From: Actinoplanes sp. KI2
Lineage (GTDB): Bacteria > Actinomycetota > Actinomycetes > Mycobacteriales > Micromonosporaceae
DNA length: 64,000 nucleotides
NCBI RefSeq assembly: GCF_025630775.1
Contig: NZ_JAOSZE010000010.1
Location: 124,001 to 188,000, forward strand
Reading direction: 5' to 3'
The notes below the pieces were generated by a model, which saw only the letters and a list, made by a program, of their open reading frames with translations, had not been told where the DNA came from and did not search any database. The translations under genes and the position numbers were made by a program. Of this stretch, positions 26,775 to 35,069 are shown in pieces (the first letter of the stretch is position 1; each line of letters starts with the position of its first letter).

Positions 26775-27650
26775 GTGGACCCGGACGACGAACACCCCTG
26801 GAGAGCATCGGTACGGACGCGCCTGGCTCCGGCGCTGGCCGAGGCGGTCGCCGAACTGTCCGCGGCGGGCGTCGAGTCGCCCCGGGTGGACGCCGAACTG
26901 CTGGCCGCGCACGTGCTGGAGATCCCGCGCGGCCGGCTGATGCTGGTGGACTCGATCCGCGAGGACGAGCTACGCCGCTTCCGGGTGCTGGTGGCTTCGC
27001 GCGCCCGGCGAATTCCGTTGCAGCATCTGCTCGGCACGGCCGCGTTCCGCCATCTCGAACTGTCGGTCGGCGACGGCGTATTCGTCCCCCGCCCGGAGAC
27101 CGAGCTGCTCGCCGGTTGGGGCATCGAGCATGCCCGATCGGGCGACATCGTGGTCGATCTGTGCAGCGGCACCGGCGCGATCGCGCTGTCGGTCGCTCAG
27201 GAGCTCAAAACCGTTTCCGTGTACGCCGTGGAAAAGTCGCCGGAGGCCCTGTCGTACTTGCGGCGCAACGCTTTTGAGTACCCGGCTGTCCAGGTCGTCG
27301 AGGGCGACGTCACCGACCCGGATCTTCTGTCGGATTTGTCCCACCGGGTCGCCGTGGTGCTCTGCAACCCGCCCTACGTCCCCGACGGCACCCCGGTTCC
27401 GCCCGAGGTGGCCGACCACGACCCATTTTCGGCCGTCTTCGGCGGCGCCGACGGGCTCGACGTGATCCGTCCGGTGATCGCCCTGGCCGCCCGGCTGCTG
27501 AAGCCCGGCGGGCACCTCGGCATCGAGCACGACGACGTGCACGGCGACGTCGTGCCCCTGCTGCTTCGCAAGGACGGCCGATTCACCGAGGTGACCGCCC
27601 ACCAGGATCTGGCCGGCCGGCCACGGTTCGCGACCGCCCGGCGCACCTGA
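26775..27650 (+). CDS. prmC: Peptide chain release factor N5-glutamine methyltransferase
   Basis: The enzyme methylates the Gln of the GGQ motif of release factors, including the RF1 encoded at 21506. The 291-residue product has an N-terminal helical domain, the SAM-binding loop VVDLCSGTGAIALSVA and the catalytic NPPY (LCNPPYVPDGT). The GTG at 26775 has GATGAT at -12 to -7 and no Shine-Dalgarno, so it is probably leaderless; the frame is open upstream, but homology starts here. It precedes a Sua5-family gene, the standard actinobacterial order. Confidence 0.94.
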   Translation: MDPDDEHPWRASVRTRLAPALAEAVAELSAAGVESPRVDAELLAAHVLEIPRGRLMLVDSIREDELRRFRVLVASRARRIPLQHLLGTAAFRHLELSVGDGVFVPRPETELLAGWGIEHARSGDIVVDLCSGTGAIALSVAQELKTVSVYAVEKSPEALSYLRRNAFEYPAVQVVEGDVTDPDLLSDLSHRVAVVLCNPPYVPDGTPVPPEVADHDPFSAVFGGADGLDVIRPVIALAARLLKPGGHLGIEHDDVHGDVVPLLLRKDGRFTEVTAHQDLAGRPRFATARRT

Positions 27651-27684
27651 TCGCGGCGCGCCGCCACGTGGCAGACTGCACGGT

Positions 27685-28332
27685 GTGATGCTCTACGACT
27701 GCCGTACCACCGCGGACCGCGATCGCGGCATCGCTGCCGCCGTCGAGGCGGTCAAGAGCGGTGAGCTGGCCGTGCTGCCCACCGACACGGTGTACGGCAT
27801 CGGCGCGGACGCGTTCACCCCGCACGCGATCACCGCGCTGCACCACGCCCGCAGCGTGACCAACCGGGTGCCCCCGCCGGTGCTGATCGGCTCTCGGCAC
27901 ACCCTCGACGGCCTGACCTACTCGCTGACCAAGGCGGCGCGCGAGCTCGCCGACGCGTTCTGGCCGGGCGCGCTCACCCTGTATGTCGAGCACACCCCCA
28001 GCCTGCAGTGGGATCTCGGCGAGACCGGCGGCAACGTCGCGGTCCGCATGCCGCTGCACCCGGTCGCCCTCGAGGTGCTGCGCGAGGTCGGCCCGATGGC
28101 GGTCACCACGGCCAACAAGGTCGGCCGGCCGGCCCCCACCACCGCCGAGGAGGCCCGCGACCAGTTGGAGTACGCGGTCCGCGTCTACCTCGAGGCCGGC
28201 CCGGCGCTCGACCCCGCGCCCAGCACGATCATCGACGTGACCGGCGAGGTGCCGCGGGTGCTGCGGGCCGGCGCGATCCCCTTCGAAAAGCTCCGCGACG
28301 TGGCGCCCGATATCGTGGCGGCTGAGGCGTGA
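27685..28332 (+). CDS. Sua5/YrdC-family protein with altered active-site residues
   Basis: The 215-residue product occupies the conserved sua5 position after prmC and keeps the fold motifs VLPTDTVYGIGADAF and DAFWPGALTL. The K-R-S-N set used for threonylcarbamoyl-AMP synthesis is changed: the usual AKGR...MP segment reads ARSVTNRVPPP (Lys to Arg, Arg to Val), and the usual SxN reads TAN. Activity may be lost or altered. GTG at 27685 has CAGACT 13 bases upstream; ATG at 27688 is alternative. The end overlaps the phosphatase gene (GTGA). A second, canonical Sua5 lies two genes on. Confidence 0.85.
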   Translation: MMLYDCRTTADRDRGIAAAVEAVKSGELAVLPTDTVYGIGADAFTPHAITALHHARSVTNRVPPPVLIGSRHTLDGLTYSLTKAARELADAFWPGALTLYVEHTPSLQWDLGETGGNVAVRMPLHPVALEVLREVGPMAVTTANKVGRPAPTTAEEARDQLEYAVRVYLEAGPALDPAPSTIIDVTGEVPRVLRAGAIPFEKLRDVAPDIVAAEA

Positions 28333-28922
28333 GTGCGGTGACTCCCTTCACCGTTCTGCACGTCTGCATGGGCAACATCTGCCGGTCGCCGATGGCCGAG
28401 CGACTGCTCGCCCGCGCCGTGCGCGACCGCGGCGGTGACGGTCTGATCCGCAGCGTCAGCGCCGGCACCGGCGGCTGGCACGAGGGCGAGGAGATGAACC
28501 CCCCGGCCGCCCGCCTGGTCCGCGCCCGCGGCGGCGAGACCTCCGGCTTCGAGGCCCGCAAGCTGCGCGGCGACTTCATCGACGAGGCCGACCTGATCCT
28601 CACCGCCACCGCCGACCAGTACGACTACGTGGTGGCCCTGCGCCCCGACGCGGCCGACCACACCTTCGTGATGGGCGAGTTCGGTCGCCTGCTCGGCGCC
28701 GTCGACACCGCGACCCTGCCGCCGGCCGGCGACGACGCCGAGACGGTGCACGCCCGCGGCGTCGCCATCACCGAGGCGGTCAACCACCTGCGCGGCTCCG
28801 AGTCCCCGCTGCCCGGCGACGACCTCGACGACCCGTGGGGCCGCGGCGACCAGACGTTCCAGCGCATCGGCGACGAGATCGAGGACACCACCGTCCCGTT
28901 CGCCAAGCTCCTGCTCTCGTGA
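28329..28922 (+). CDS. Low molecular weight protein-tyrosine phosphatase family protein
   Basis: The 197-residue product has the phosphate loop CMGNICRS (C13 and R19, CX5R) at its N-terminus and the late DDPWGRGDQTF segment that supplies the general-acid Asp. This fold covers tyrosine phosphatases and arsenate reductases; without the extra Cys pair of thioredoxin-type ArsC, a phosphatase role is favoured. It is translationally coupled on both sides (GTGA overlaps at 28329 and 28919) with two Sua5-family genes. The substrate is unknown. Confidence 0.88.
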   Translation: MSAVTPFTVLHVCMGNICRSPMAERLLARAVRDRGGDGLIRSVSAGTGGWHEGEEMNPPAARLVRARGGETSGFEARKLRGDFIDEADLILTATADQYDYVVALRPDAADHTFVMGEFGRLLGAVDTATLPPAGDDAETVHARGVAITEAVNHLRGSESPLPGDDLDDPWGRGDQTFQRIGDEIEDTTVPFAKLLLS

Positions 28923-29884
28923 CCGGCTCGTCCGTACCGGGCCGCATCGCCCGGCCCGACGAATCCGGCATCGCCGCCGCCGTCGACCTGCTGCGCGCCG
29001 AGTCGGTGGTCGCCTTCCCCACCGAGACGGTGTACGGCCTGGGCGCCGATGCGTTCTCGGCCAAGGCGATCGGCGAGGTCTACCGCCTGAAGAACCGACC
29101 GTCCTGGAACCCGCTGATCGTCCACGTGGCGGACGTGGCCGCGGCCCGAGCCCTTGCGGCGGAGTGGCCCGGGACGGCCGACCGCCTGGCCGACGCGTTC
29201 TGGCCCGGCCCGCTGACCATGGTGGTCCGCCGTGCGCCGCACCTGACCGGCGTGGGCGCCGACAACGACACGATCGCCATCCGCATCCCCGCCCACGAGG
29301 TGGCGCTCCGCCTGCTGGCGGCGGTCGGCCTGCCGCTCGCCGCGCCCAGCGCCAACCGCTCGGAGAGCATCTCGCCGACGACCGCCGAGCACGTGCTGCG
29401 CAGTCTCCCCGAGGTGCCCCTGGTCCTCGACGGCGGCCCGAGCTCGTGGGGCATCGAGTCGACGGTCCTCGACCTGACCACGCCGGTGCCGACCCTGCTG
29501 CGCCCCGGTGCGCTGGCGTTGCGCGCCCTGCGCGACGTGACCGGGGCGATCGCCCTGCGCGACGCCGAGACGGCCGACGGCACGGCCCGCCCGTCACCCG
29601 GCATGAGCCGCCGCCACTACGCGCCGCGGGCCGCGCTGGTGCTGGTTCCCGACGTGCGTGCGCTCGACGTTCCGGAGAAGACCGGCATCCTCACGTACGA
29701 GGGAGCCGCCGTCCCCGACGCCGAGGTGCTCTCGGCCGATCCGCGCGAGTACGCCGCCGACCTGTACGCGGCCCTGCACCGCCTGGACGACGCCGGCGTG
29801 GACACGATCCTGGTCCAGCAGCCCCCGGACGCCGAGGACTGGCTGGCCATCCGCGACCGCCTGACCCGAGCCGCCGCGCCCTAG
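28919..29884 (+). CDS. L-threonylcarbamoyladenylate synthase (Sua5 with C-terminal domain)
   Basis: The enzyme makes threonylcarbamoyl-AMP for the t6A37 modification of ANN-decoding tRNAs. The 321-residue product has an N-terminal YrdC domain with VVAFPTETVYGLGADAF, the intact motif KNR (YRLKNRPSWNPLIVH) and SAN (APSANRSESISPTT). A Sua5 C-terminal domain begins around residue 215 after the linker RPSPGMSRRHYAP. GTG overlaps the phosphatase stop. Because its catalytic set is complete while the prmC-linked paralog's is not, this gene probably carries the essential activity. Confidence 0.9.
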   Translation: MTGSSVPGRIARPDESGIAAAVDLLRAESVVAFPTETVYGLGADAFSAKAIGEVYRLKNRPSWNPLIVHVADVAAARALAAEWPGTADRLADAFWPGPLTMVVRRAPHLTGVGADNDTIAIRIPAHEVALRLLAAVGLPLAAPSANRSESISPTTAEHVLRSLPEVPLVLDGGPSSWGIESTVLDLTTPVPTLLRPGALALRALRDVTGAIALRDAETADGTARPSPGMSRRHYAPRAALVLVPDVRALDVPEKTGILTYEGAAVPDAEVLSADPREYAADLYAALHRLDDAGVDTILVQQPPDAEDWLAIRDRLTRAAAP

Positions 29885-29885
29885 C

Positions 29886-29906
29886 ATATGACGCTTGGCG
29901 TTATAT
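29886..29906. promoter_or_regulatory. 21-bp palindrome, probable PadR operator
   Basis: ATATGACGC-N3-GCGTTATAT is symmetric except for one base pair. It overlaps the -35 element of the promoter directly upstream of a PadR-family gene, which suggests autorepression. Confidence 0.7.
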
Positions 29907-29923
29907 ATCGGCTGAGGTAGCAT
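29895..29923 (+). promoter_or_regulatory. Promoter of the padR-like operon
   Basis: TTGGCG (29895-29900) and TAGCAT (29918-29923) are separated by exactly 17 bp. The ATG of the PadR gene lies 9 bp after the -10 box, so the transcript has little or no leader. Confidence 0.7.
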
Positions 29924-29931
29924 CGGCCGCC

Positions 29932-30252
29932 ATGCAGGAGCCGACGTTTCTCATTCTCACCGCCCTCGCGGCCGAGCCGACCCACGGGTATGGCGTGATC
30001 CGTGCCGTCGACCAGCTGTCCCAGGGCGAGGTCGTGCTGCGGCCCGGCACCCTGTATGGCGCGCTCGACCGGCTCACCGACCAGGGCCTCGTCGAGATCG
30101 ACCGGGAGGAGGCCGTCGACGGCAGGCTCCGCCGCTACTACCGGCTCACCGAGTCCGGGGCCGCCGCCCTGACCGCCCAGGTCGAGCGGCTGCGGCGCAA
30201 CGCCGACGCGGCCGCCGCCCGGCTGCGGCCCGCGTTCGGGGGTGCGCTGTGA
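29932..30252 (+). CDS. PadR family transcriptional regulator
   Basis: The 106-residue product is a short PadR protein: a winged helix (FLILTALAAEPTHGYGVIRAV...LRPGTLYGALDRLTDQGLVE) with wing DGRLRRYYRLTESG and one C-terminal dimerisation helix. Such repressors usually control the neighbouring membrane gene. The stop overlaps the start of the next gene (GTGA), so they form an operon. The operator-like palindrome at 29886-29906 suggests negative autoregulation. Confidence 0.92.
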   Translation: MQEPTFLILTALAAEPTHGYGVIRAVDQLSQGEVVLRPGTLYGALDRLTDQGLVEIDREEAVDGRLRRYYRLTESGAAALTAQVERLRRNADAAAARLRPAFGGAL

Positions 30253-31217
30253 CCACCCGCACCGAACGGCACTATCGGCGATTGCTCTGGGCCTACCCCC
30301 GGTCCTACCGCGACCATCGCGGCACCGAGATCCTCACCACCCTGCTGGAGATGGCCGAGGACGGCCGCCGGCCCGGCCTCCACCTGCTCCTCTCCGGCCT
30401 GCGGCAGCGCTTCAAACTGCCCGCCCGGCGTCCCCTCGCCTGGGTGGCCGCCCTGCTCGCCGCCGCCGTGCTGGGTGGCGTCGGCGCCGCGGCCGGCACC
30501 TGGATCGCCTGGCGGACCGCCTCCGCCGTCCCGTCGGACCGGGAGGTGCAGGCCCTCAACGCCACCCTGACCGGCATACCTGCCGACGCCCCGCTCTACC
30601 GCGAAACATCGGCGCAGCGGGGACCGATCGTCGAGATCCTCGCCGACGGAACCACGGACTGGTCGGCCTCCCGAATCCGCGACGCGCTGACCGGCGCCGG
30701 GTGGCGGATCACGTCGTTCCGGGAGATCGACGGGACCAGCGCCGGGCCCGAAGACCAGGACTTCACCATCCCGACCAAGTTCGGCATCTGGACAGCGACC
30801 AGCGACGGGCTGGAGATGTACGCCGACGGCTCGGTCATCACCGGCTCCCTCAACACCGGCGAAGCCCACTTCACCATCAAGATGTGGTCGGTCGAGCCCG
30901 CCGTGCTGCGGCCGCTTACCGTCGCCGGGACCGTCGTCGGCCTGCTCGCCGGCTGGCTCCTGATAGCCGCGATCGCCCGCCGCCGACTCGCGACGGCCCT
31001 GGCCACAGCCGGCCTCGCCGCCGCCGCGCTGCCCGCCTACCGGTTCTACCGCCAGGCATACGAGGTGATGGCCTACCCGCACGGCTCGCCGGACCCGACC
31101 ATGGCGGACGGCTCGCACGGTGGGACGCTCACGCTGATCTGGGCGGTCGCCGGCCTGCTCACCGTCGCCGCCGCCGTGATCATGGCGTGGCCTCGGCCGG
31201 CGGTCCGGGCCGGGTAG
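30249..31217 (+). CDS. Membrane protein of a PadR-linked operon
   Basis: The 322-residue product has a basic N-terminal cytoplasmic segment (RLLWAYPRSYRDHRGTEIL, a motif common in actinobacterial proteins encoded after PadR genes). A membrane helix lies around residues 63-88, followed by an extracytoplasmic stretch of about 130 residues. Three further helices occupy about 224-315. No catalytic motif is visible. GTG overlaps the PadR stop, so its expression follows the repressor. It may sense or respond to envelope stress, but this is inference from arrangement only. Confidence 0.8.
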   Translation: MTTRTERHYRRLLWAYPRSYRDHRGTEILTTLLEMAEDGRRPGLHLLLSGLRQRFKLPARRPLAWVAALLAAAVLGGVGAAAGTWIAWRTASAVPSDREVQALNATLTGIPADAPLYRETSAQRGPIVEILADGTTDWSASRIRDALTGAGWRITSFREIDGTSAGPEDQDFTIPTKFGIWTATSDGLEMYADGSVITGSLNTGEAHFTIKMWSVEPAVLRPLTVAGTVVGLLAGWLLIAAIARRRLATALATAGLAAAALPAYRFYRQAYEVMAYPHGSPDPTMADGSHGGTLTLIWAVAGLLTVAAAVIMAWPRPAVRAG

Positions 31218-31258
31218 TCCCGGCCGATGTTCTCGCCGCGCCAGGGCCGGCGCCGGCC

Positions 31259-32743
31259 CTACGCGACAACGTCCGGCGGCTCCTCGGCTACCGCCTCGGC
31301 GGCGATTCCCTCGGCCCGCGACGCGATGTTCCGCGCCATCCCGCTGAAGACGACCCCGTGGAACGGGGCCACCGACGCCCAATACGCGTGCCCCGCCAGC
31401 CCGCGCGGCAGGAACACCGCCCGCTGCCGATAGACGCTGCGGCCGGCGCCGTCGGACGACGCCGACATGTCCAGCCAGGCTCGTCCCGGCACCCGCATCT
31501 CGGCCCGCAACCGCAGCAACGACCCCGGCACGATCTCTTCCACCCGCCACCAGTCGAGCGCCTCGCCGACCCGCAGGCGATGCCGATCGCGCCGCCCCCG
31601 CCGCAGCCCCACCCCGCCGACCAGCCGATCCAGCCATCCCCGCACCGACCAGGCCAGCGGGAACGAGTACCACCCGTTCTCCCCGCCGACACCCTCGATC
31701 ACCCGCCACAGGGCGGAGACCGGCGCGTCCACGGTGCGGCTGCGCTCGTCGACGTAGACGCTTCCGCCGGACCAGTCCGGGTCGCTGGGCAGCGGCTCGG
31801 CGGCGGCGTCCCGGCCGGCCGCGCTCGACCAGCGGGTCTCCACGTCGGCGTTGCGGATCTTGCAGAGGGCCAGGCGGACCGCCTCGTCGAAGCCGATCGG
31901 CCGGATCGAGGGCACCAGCGAACGGATCGACGCGTCGGTGGCCACCGCCTCGTGCACGACGCTGGCGACCAGCGGCCGGGCGATGCTGTTCGGCACCGGT
32001 GTGATCAGTCCGACCCAGTGCGCGGACAGCCACGGGCTGAGCACCCGGGTCGGCACGATCACCCGGCGGCGGAGGCCGGCCACCCGGGCGTACCGCTGCA
32101 TCATGTCGGCGTAGCTGAGCACGTCGGCGCCGCCGATGTCGTACCCGCCGGGCGGCAGGGTCATGGCCGCGATCAGGTAGGAGAGCACGTCGCGGACCGC
32201 GATGGGCTGGATCCGGTTGCCCACCCAGCGCGGGGTGACCATGATCGGCAGTCGCTCGGTGAGGTAGCGCAGCATCTCGAACGAGGCCGAGCCGGAGCCG
32301 ATGATCACCGGGGCGCGCAGCACCACGGCCGGGATGCCGCTGTCCTGGAGGATTCGGGCCACCTCGGCGCGGGAGCGCAGGTGGGCCGAGGCGCGCTCGC
32401 CGGCCGGTGGCTCGGGGCCGCCGAGGTAGATGATGCGCCGGACGCCCGCATCGCGGCAGGCGGCCGAGAAGCAGTCGGCCGCGCAGCGGTCGATCCGCTC
32501 GAAGTCGCGCCGGCCCAGCGAGTGGACCAGGAAGTACGCCACCTCGATGCCCTCGAGCGCGGCGCGCAGCGACGCCCGGTCGGTCAGGTCGCCCTCGGCC
32601 ACCTCGACCCGGGCGTGCCAGGGTACGTCGCGGAGCCGGGCCGCGCTGCGGGACAGGCAGCGCACCTCGTGGCCGGCGGCGAGCAGCCGGGGCGCGAGCC
32701 GGCCGCCGATGTATCCCGTCGCACCGGTCACCAAGCACCGCAT
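31259..32743 (-). CDS. Atypical SDR (NmrA-like) fused to DUF2867
   Basis: The 494-residue product has an N-terminal Rossmann domain with MRCLVTGATGYIGGRLAPRL and SDR-like motifs to about residue 290, then a DUF2867 SRPBCC-like domain (EGVGGENGWYSFPLAWSVRGWLDRL). The fused layout is known in actinobacteria and related to YbjT-type proteins; the substrate is unknown. ATG at 32743 has CACTCT at -12 to -7 on the minus strand and no Shine-Dalgarno, so it looks leaderless. It is divergent from glyA. Confidence 0.88.
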   Translation of the reverse strand: MRCLVTGATGYIGGRLAPRLLAAGHEVRCLSRSAARLRDVPWHARVEVAEGDLTDRASLRAALEGIEVAYFLVHSLGRRDFERIDRCAADCFSAACRDAGVRRIIYLGGPEPPAGERASAHLRSRAEVARILQDSGIPAVVLRAPVIIGSGSASFEMLRYLTERLPIMVTPRWVGNRIQPIAVRDVLSYLIAAMTLPPGGYDIGGADVLSYADMMQRYARVAGLRRRVIVPTRVLSPWLSAHWVGLITPVPNSIARPLVASVVHEAVATDASIRSLVPSIRPIGFDEAVRLALCKIRNADVETRWSSAAGRDAAAEPLPSDPDWSGGSVYVDERSRTVDAPVSALWRVIEGVGGENGWYSFPLAWSVRGWLDRLVGGVGLRRGRRDRHRLRVGEALDWWRVEEIVPGSLLRLRAEMRVPGRAWLDMSASSDGAGRSVYRQRAVFLPRGLAGHAYWASVAPFHGVVFSGMARNIASRAEGIAAEAVAEEPPDVVA

Positions 32744-32781
32744 AACCGCAGAGTGTGCCCTTTGGCGAGCCTTTGAAGCCA

Positions 32782-32787
32782 TATGCT
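32782..32787 (+). promoter_or_regulatory. Possible -10 box of glyA
   Basis: TATGCT precedes a T-rich patch and lies about 37 bp before the glyA GTG, with the strong GGGGGAGGG ribosome binding site in between. No convincing -35 is seen. Confidence 0.35.
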
Positions 32788-32823
32788 TCTTTTTTGGCGG
32801 CGTTGCCTAGCGGGGGAGGGCAC

Positions 32824-34113
32824 GTGGACACCTTCTGGGGCCCGGATTTCGCGTATCTCGAGCGCGAGGATCCGGAGATCGCCCATGTCCTCCGTGATGA
32901 ACTGGCCCGGCAGCGCGGCGGCCTGCAGCTGATCGCGAGCGAGAACTTCACCTCGCCGGCCGTGCTGGCCGCGCTCGGCTCGACCCTCAACGACAAGTAC
33001 GCCGAGGGCTACCCGGGCGCGCGCTACTACGGCGGCTGCGGCGAGGTGGACCGGGCCGAGCTTCTCGCCATCGATCGGGCGAGGGACCTGTTCGGGGCCG
33101 AGCACGCCAACGTGCAGCCGCACTCGGGGGCCTCGGCGAACCTGGCGGCGTTCGCGGCGCTGGCCGAGCCCGGCGACGTCGTGCTGGCCATGGAGCTGCC
33201 GCACGGCGGGCACCTGACCCACGGCAGCCGGGTCAACTTCTCCGGGAAGTGGTTCCACCCGATCGGCTACCGGGTGTCCCCGCACACCGAGGAGATCGAC
33301 TACGACGAGGTACGCGACCTGGCGCTCGCGCATCGGCCCAAGCTGATCATCTGTGGCGCCACGACGTACCCGCGGCTGATCGACTTCGCCCGGTTCCGGG
33401 AGATCGCCGACGAGGTGGGCGCCTACCTGATGGTCGATGCCGCGCACTTCATCGGCCTGGTGGCCGGGCGGGCGATCCCGTCGCCGGTGCCGCACGCGGA
33501 CGTGGTCACCTGCACCACTCACAAGGTGCTGCGCGGTCCCCGCGGTGGCATGATCCTGTCTCGCGCCGGCCTCGCCCAGCGCGTCGACAAGGCGGTCTTC
33601 CCGTTCTGCCAGGGCGGTCCGATGATGCATGCGATCGCGGCCAAGGCGGTCGCCCTGCGGGAGGCGTCCGGCCCGTCCTTCCAGGCGTACGCCCAGCAGG
33701 TCGTCGACAACGCGCGGGCGCTGTCGGTGGCGCTGGCCACCGAGGGCATGCGCCCGGTCGCCGGGGGCACCGACACCCACCTCGTGCTCGCCGACCTGCG
33801 CGACCTGGGTGTCACCGGGCGCGACGCGGAGACGCGGTGTGACCTGGCCCGGATCACGCTGAACAAGAACGCGATACCGTTCGACCCGCAGCCGCCCGCG
33901 GTGGCGTCCGGCATCCGGGTGGGCTCGCCGAGCGTGACCACGCAGGGGATGCGCGAGGATGAGATGCGGCTGGTCGGGCGGCTGATCGGGGCCGCGGTAC
34001 GCAGTGATCCGGACACGTCGGCGGGGGCGACCCGCCTGGCCGACGTCGCGGACGAGGTAGCGGCGCTGACCGAGAGGTTCCCGGCGTACGCACGGCAGGA
34101 AGTGATGGCATGA
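32824..34113 (+). CDS. glyA: Serine hydroxymethyltransferase
   Basis: This PLP enzyme interconverts serine and glycine with tetrahydrofolate, feeding one-carbon units. The 429-residue product has NLAAFAALAEPGD, the PLP Schiff-base lysine at K234 (CTTHKVLRGPRGG) and the N-terminal LIASENF signature. The GTG start follows GGGGGAGGG with suitable spacing; an earlier in-frame start at 32755 has no homology support. The last bases overlap the next gene (ATGA), which ties it to the ATP synthase region. Confidence 0.95.
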   Translation: MDTFWGPDFAYLEREDPEIAHVLRDELARQRGGLQLIASENFTSPAVLAALGSTLNDKYAEGYPGARYYGGCGEVDRAELLAIDRARDLFGAEHANVQPHSGASANLAAFAALAEPGDVVLAMELPHGGHLTHGSRVNFSGKWFHPIGYRVSPHTEEIDYDEVRDLALAHRPKLIICGATTYPRLIDFARFREIADEVGAYLMVDAAHFIGLVAGRAIPSPVPHADVVTCTTHKVLRGPRGGMILSRAGLAQRVDKAVFPFCQGGPMMHAIAAKAVALREASGPSFQAYAQQVVDNARALSVALATEGMRPVAGGTDTHLVLADLRDLGVTGRDAETRCDLARITLNKNAIPFDPQPPAVASGIRVGSPSVTTQGMREDEMRLVGRLIGAAVRSDPDTSAGATRLADVADEVAALTERFPAYARQEVMA

Positions 34114-34610
34114 CTGAGCGGTCTAACGGCACCGAGCCGGCGGTGACGCTGCCGGGCGTACCCAGGCAAGGTTTTGATCTGGGGGATGACGACACGCCGC
34201 TGCCCGATCTGCCGCCGTTGCCCGCCGATCCACGGTGGCGGGTGGCGCACCTGCCGTTCCTGAGCGCCGTCTCGGTGGCCCTGCTGCTCTGTGCCGCCTC
34301 GGTCGGATTTCTCGCCGGCGGGGCCGCGTCCGCGGTCGGCGCTGGGCTCGGTGTGTTGATCGTGACCATCAGCTACACGATGTCCACCCTGGTCATCGCG
34401 TGGGCGGACACCGTGCGCCCGGCCCTGCTGATGCCGCTGGCGATGCTTACGTACGTGCTGAAATGCGTGGTTCTGGGGGTGGCGCTGGCCTACGGGGTGA
34501 ACACCGCGTGGACCGGGAAGACCGCACTCGGCTGGGGGATCGTGGCCGGGGTGATCGCCTGGACGGGTGTGCAGGCCTGGTGGTTCACCGCGATCCGTCC
34601 CCCAAAGTGA
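34110..34610 (+). CDS. AtpI-like membrane protein
   Basis: The 166-residue product has an acidic, Pro-rich N-terminus of about 45 residues and four membrane segments (about 48-68, 73-93, 103-125 and 137-157). Position before the ATP synthase genes and hydropathy match the ATP synthase protein I group, which assists c-ring assembly. ATG overlaps glyA by 4 bp. A further AtpI/AtpZ gene follows at 34821, so the cluster has two such proteins. Assignment is by context more than motif. Confidence 0.7.
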   Translation: MTERSNGTEPAVTLPGVPRQGFDLGDDDTPLPDLPPLPADPRWRVAHLPFLSAVSVALLLCAASVGFLAGGAASAVGAGLGVLIVTISYTMSTLVIAWADTVRPALLMPLAMLTYVLKCVVLGVALAYGVNTAWTGKTALGWGIVAGVIAWTGVQAWWFTAIRPPK

Positions 34611-34820
34611 TCTTCTACATACCGTTTAACCTCGGTAAACGCCTCATTCGTGGTTTGTTGACCACGAAACGGTGACGTGAAACGACGTGGCGTGTCCGGT
34701 TCTCGCGAAGGGGGAGTACCGTGTCCATCCAGTTGCGAGACCCCTGACGCCTGGACAACTGCGGTTGTGCGGGGGGTCCCGCTTAGCCTCGTCTCCCCTG
34801 CTGATATCGTTCGGGCCGTC
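34611..34820 (+). promoter_or_regulatory. ATP synthase upstream region with three small inverted repeats
   Basis: No gene is supported here. Inverted repeats are CGTTTA...TAAACG (34622-34640 area), TCGTGG...CCACGA (34650-34669 area) and ACAAC...GTTGT (near 34756-34770). TATCGT at 34805-34810 could be the -10 of the atp operon. The stretch is more AT-rich than its flanks, as expected of a control region. Confidence 0.4.
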
Positions 34821-35054
34821 ATGACCGGTCAGGAACCTCCCAAGAATCCCCATGGGGACGACGGTCCTAAGCCACCCGATACGGGTATGGGCATGACGGC
34901 CGTCGCTTACCTCATCTCGGGCATGTTGGTGTGGGGCGGGATCGGTTGGCTGGTCGACCACTGGGTGGGGACCAGGGGCATCTTCGCCGGCATCGGCGCG
35001 GTCGTTGGCATGGCCGGTGGTGTCTACCTCATCGTGCGCCGTCTGGGCGCCTGA
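34821..35054 (+). CDS. AtpZ/AtpI family protein
   Basis: The 77-residue protein has two membrane helices: TAVAYLISGMLVWGGIGWLVDHW and FAGIGAVVGMAGGVYLIVRRL. The sequence fits AtpZ/AtpI, small proteins that help c-ring assembly or magnesium supply for ATP synthase. The N-terminus is Pro/Asp-rich. ATG at 34821 is chosen because homology and TATCGT upstream fit; the same frame is open upstream without family similarity. atpB follows 15 bp downstream. Confidence 0.85.
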   Translation: MTGQEPPKNPHGDDGPKPPDTGMGMTAVAYLISGMLVWGGIGWLVDHWVGTRGIFAGIGAVVGMAGGVYLIVRRLGA

Positions 35055-35069
35055 CAGGAAAGGGCTACG

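Noticed and set aside
32744-32823. Glycine riboswitch upstream of glyA
   Set aside because: The gap is only about 80 bp and shows none of the paired aptamer structure; only a possible -10 box and a strong ribosome binding site are visible.
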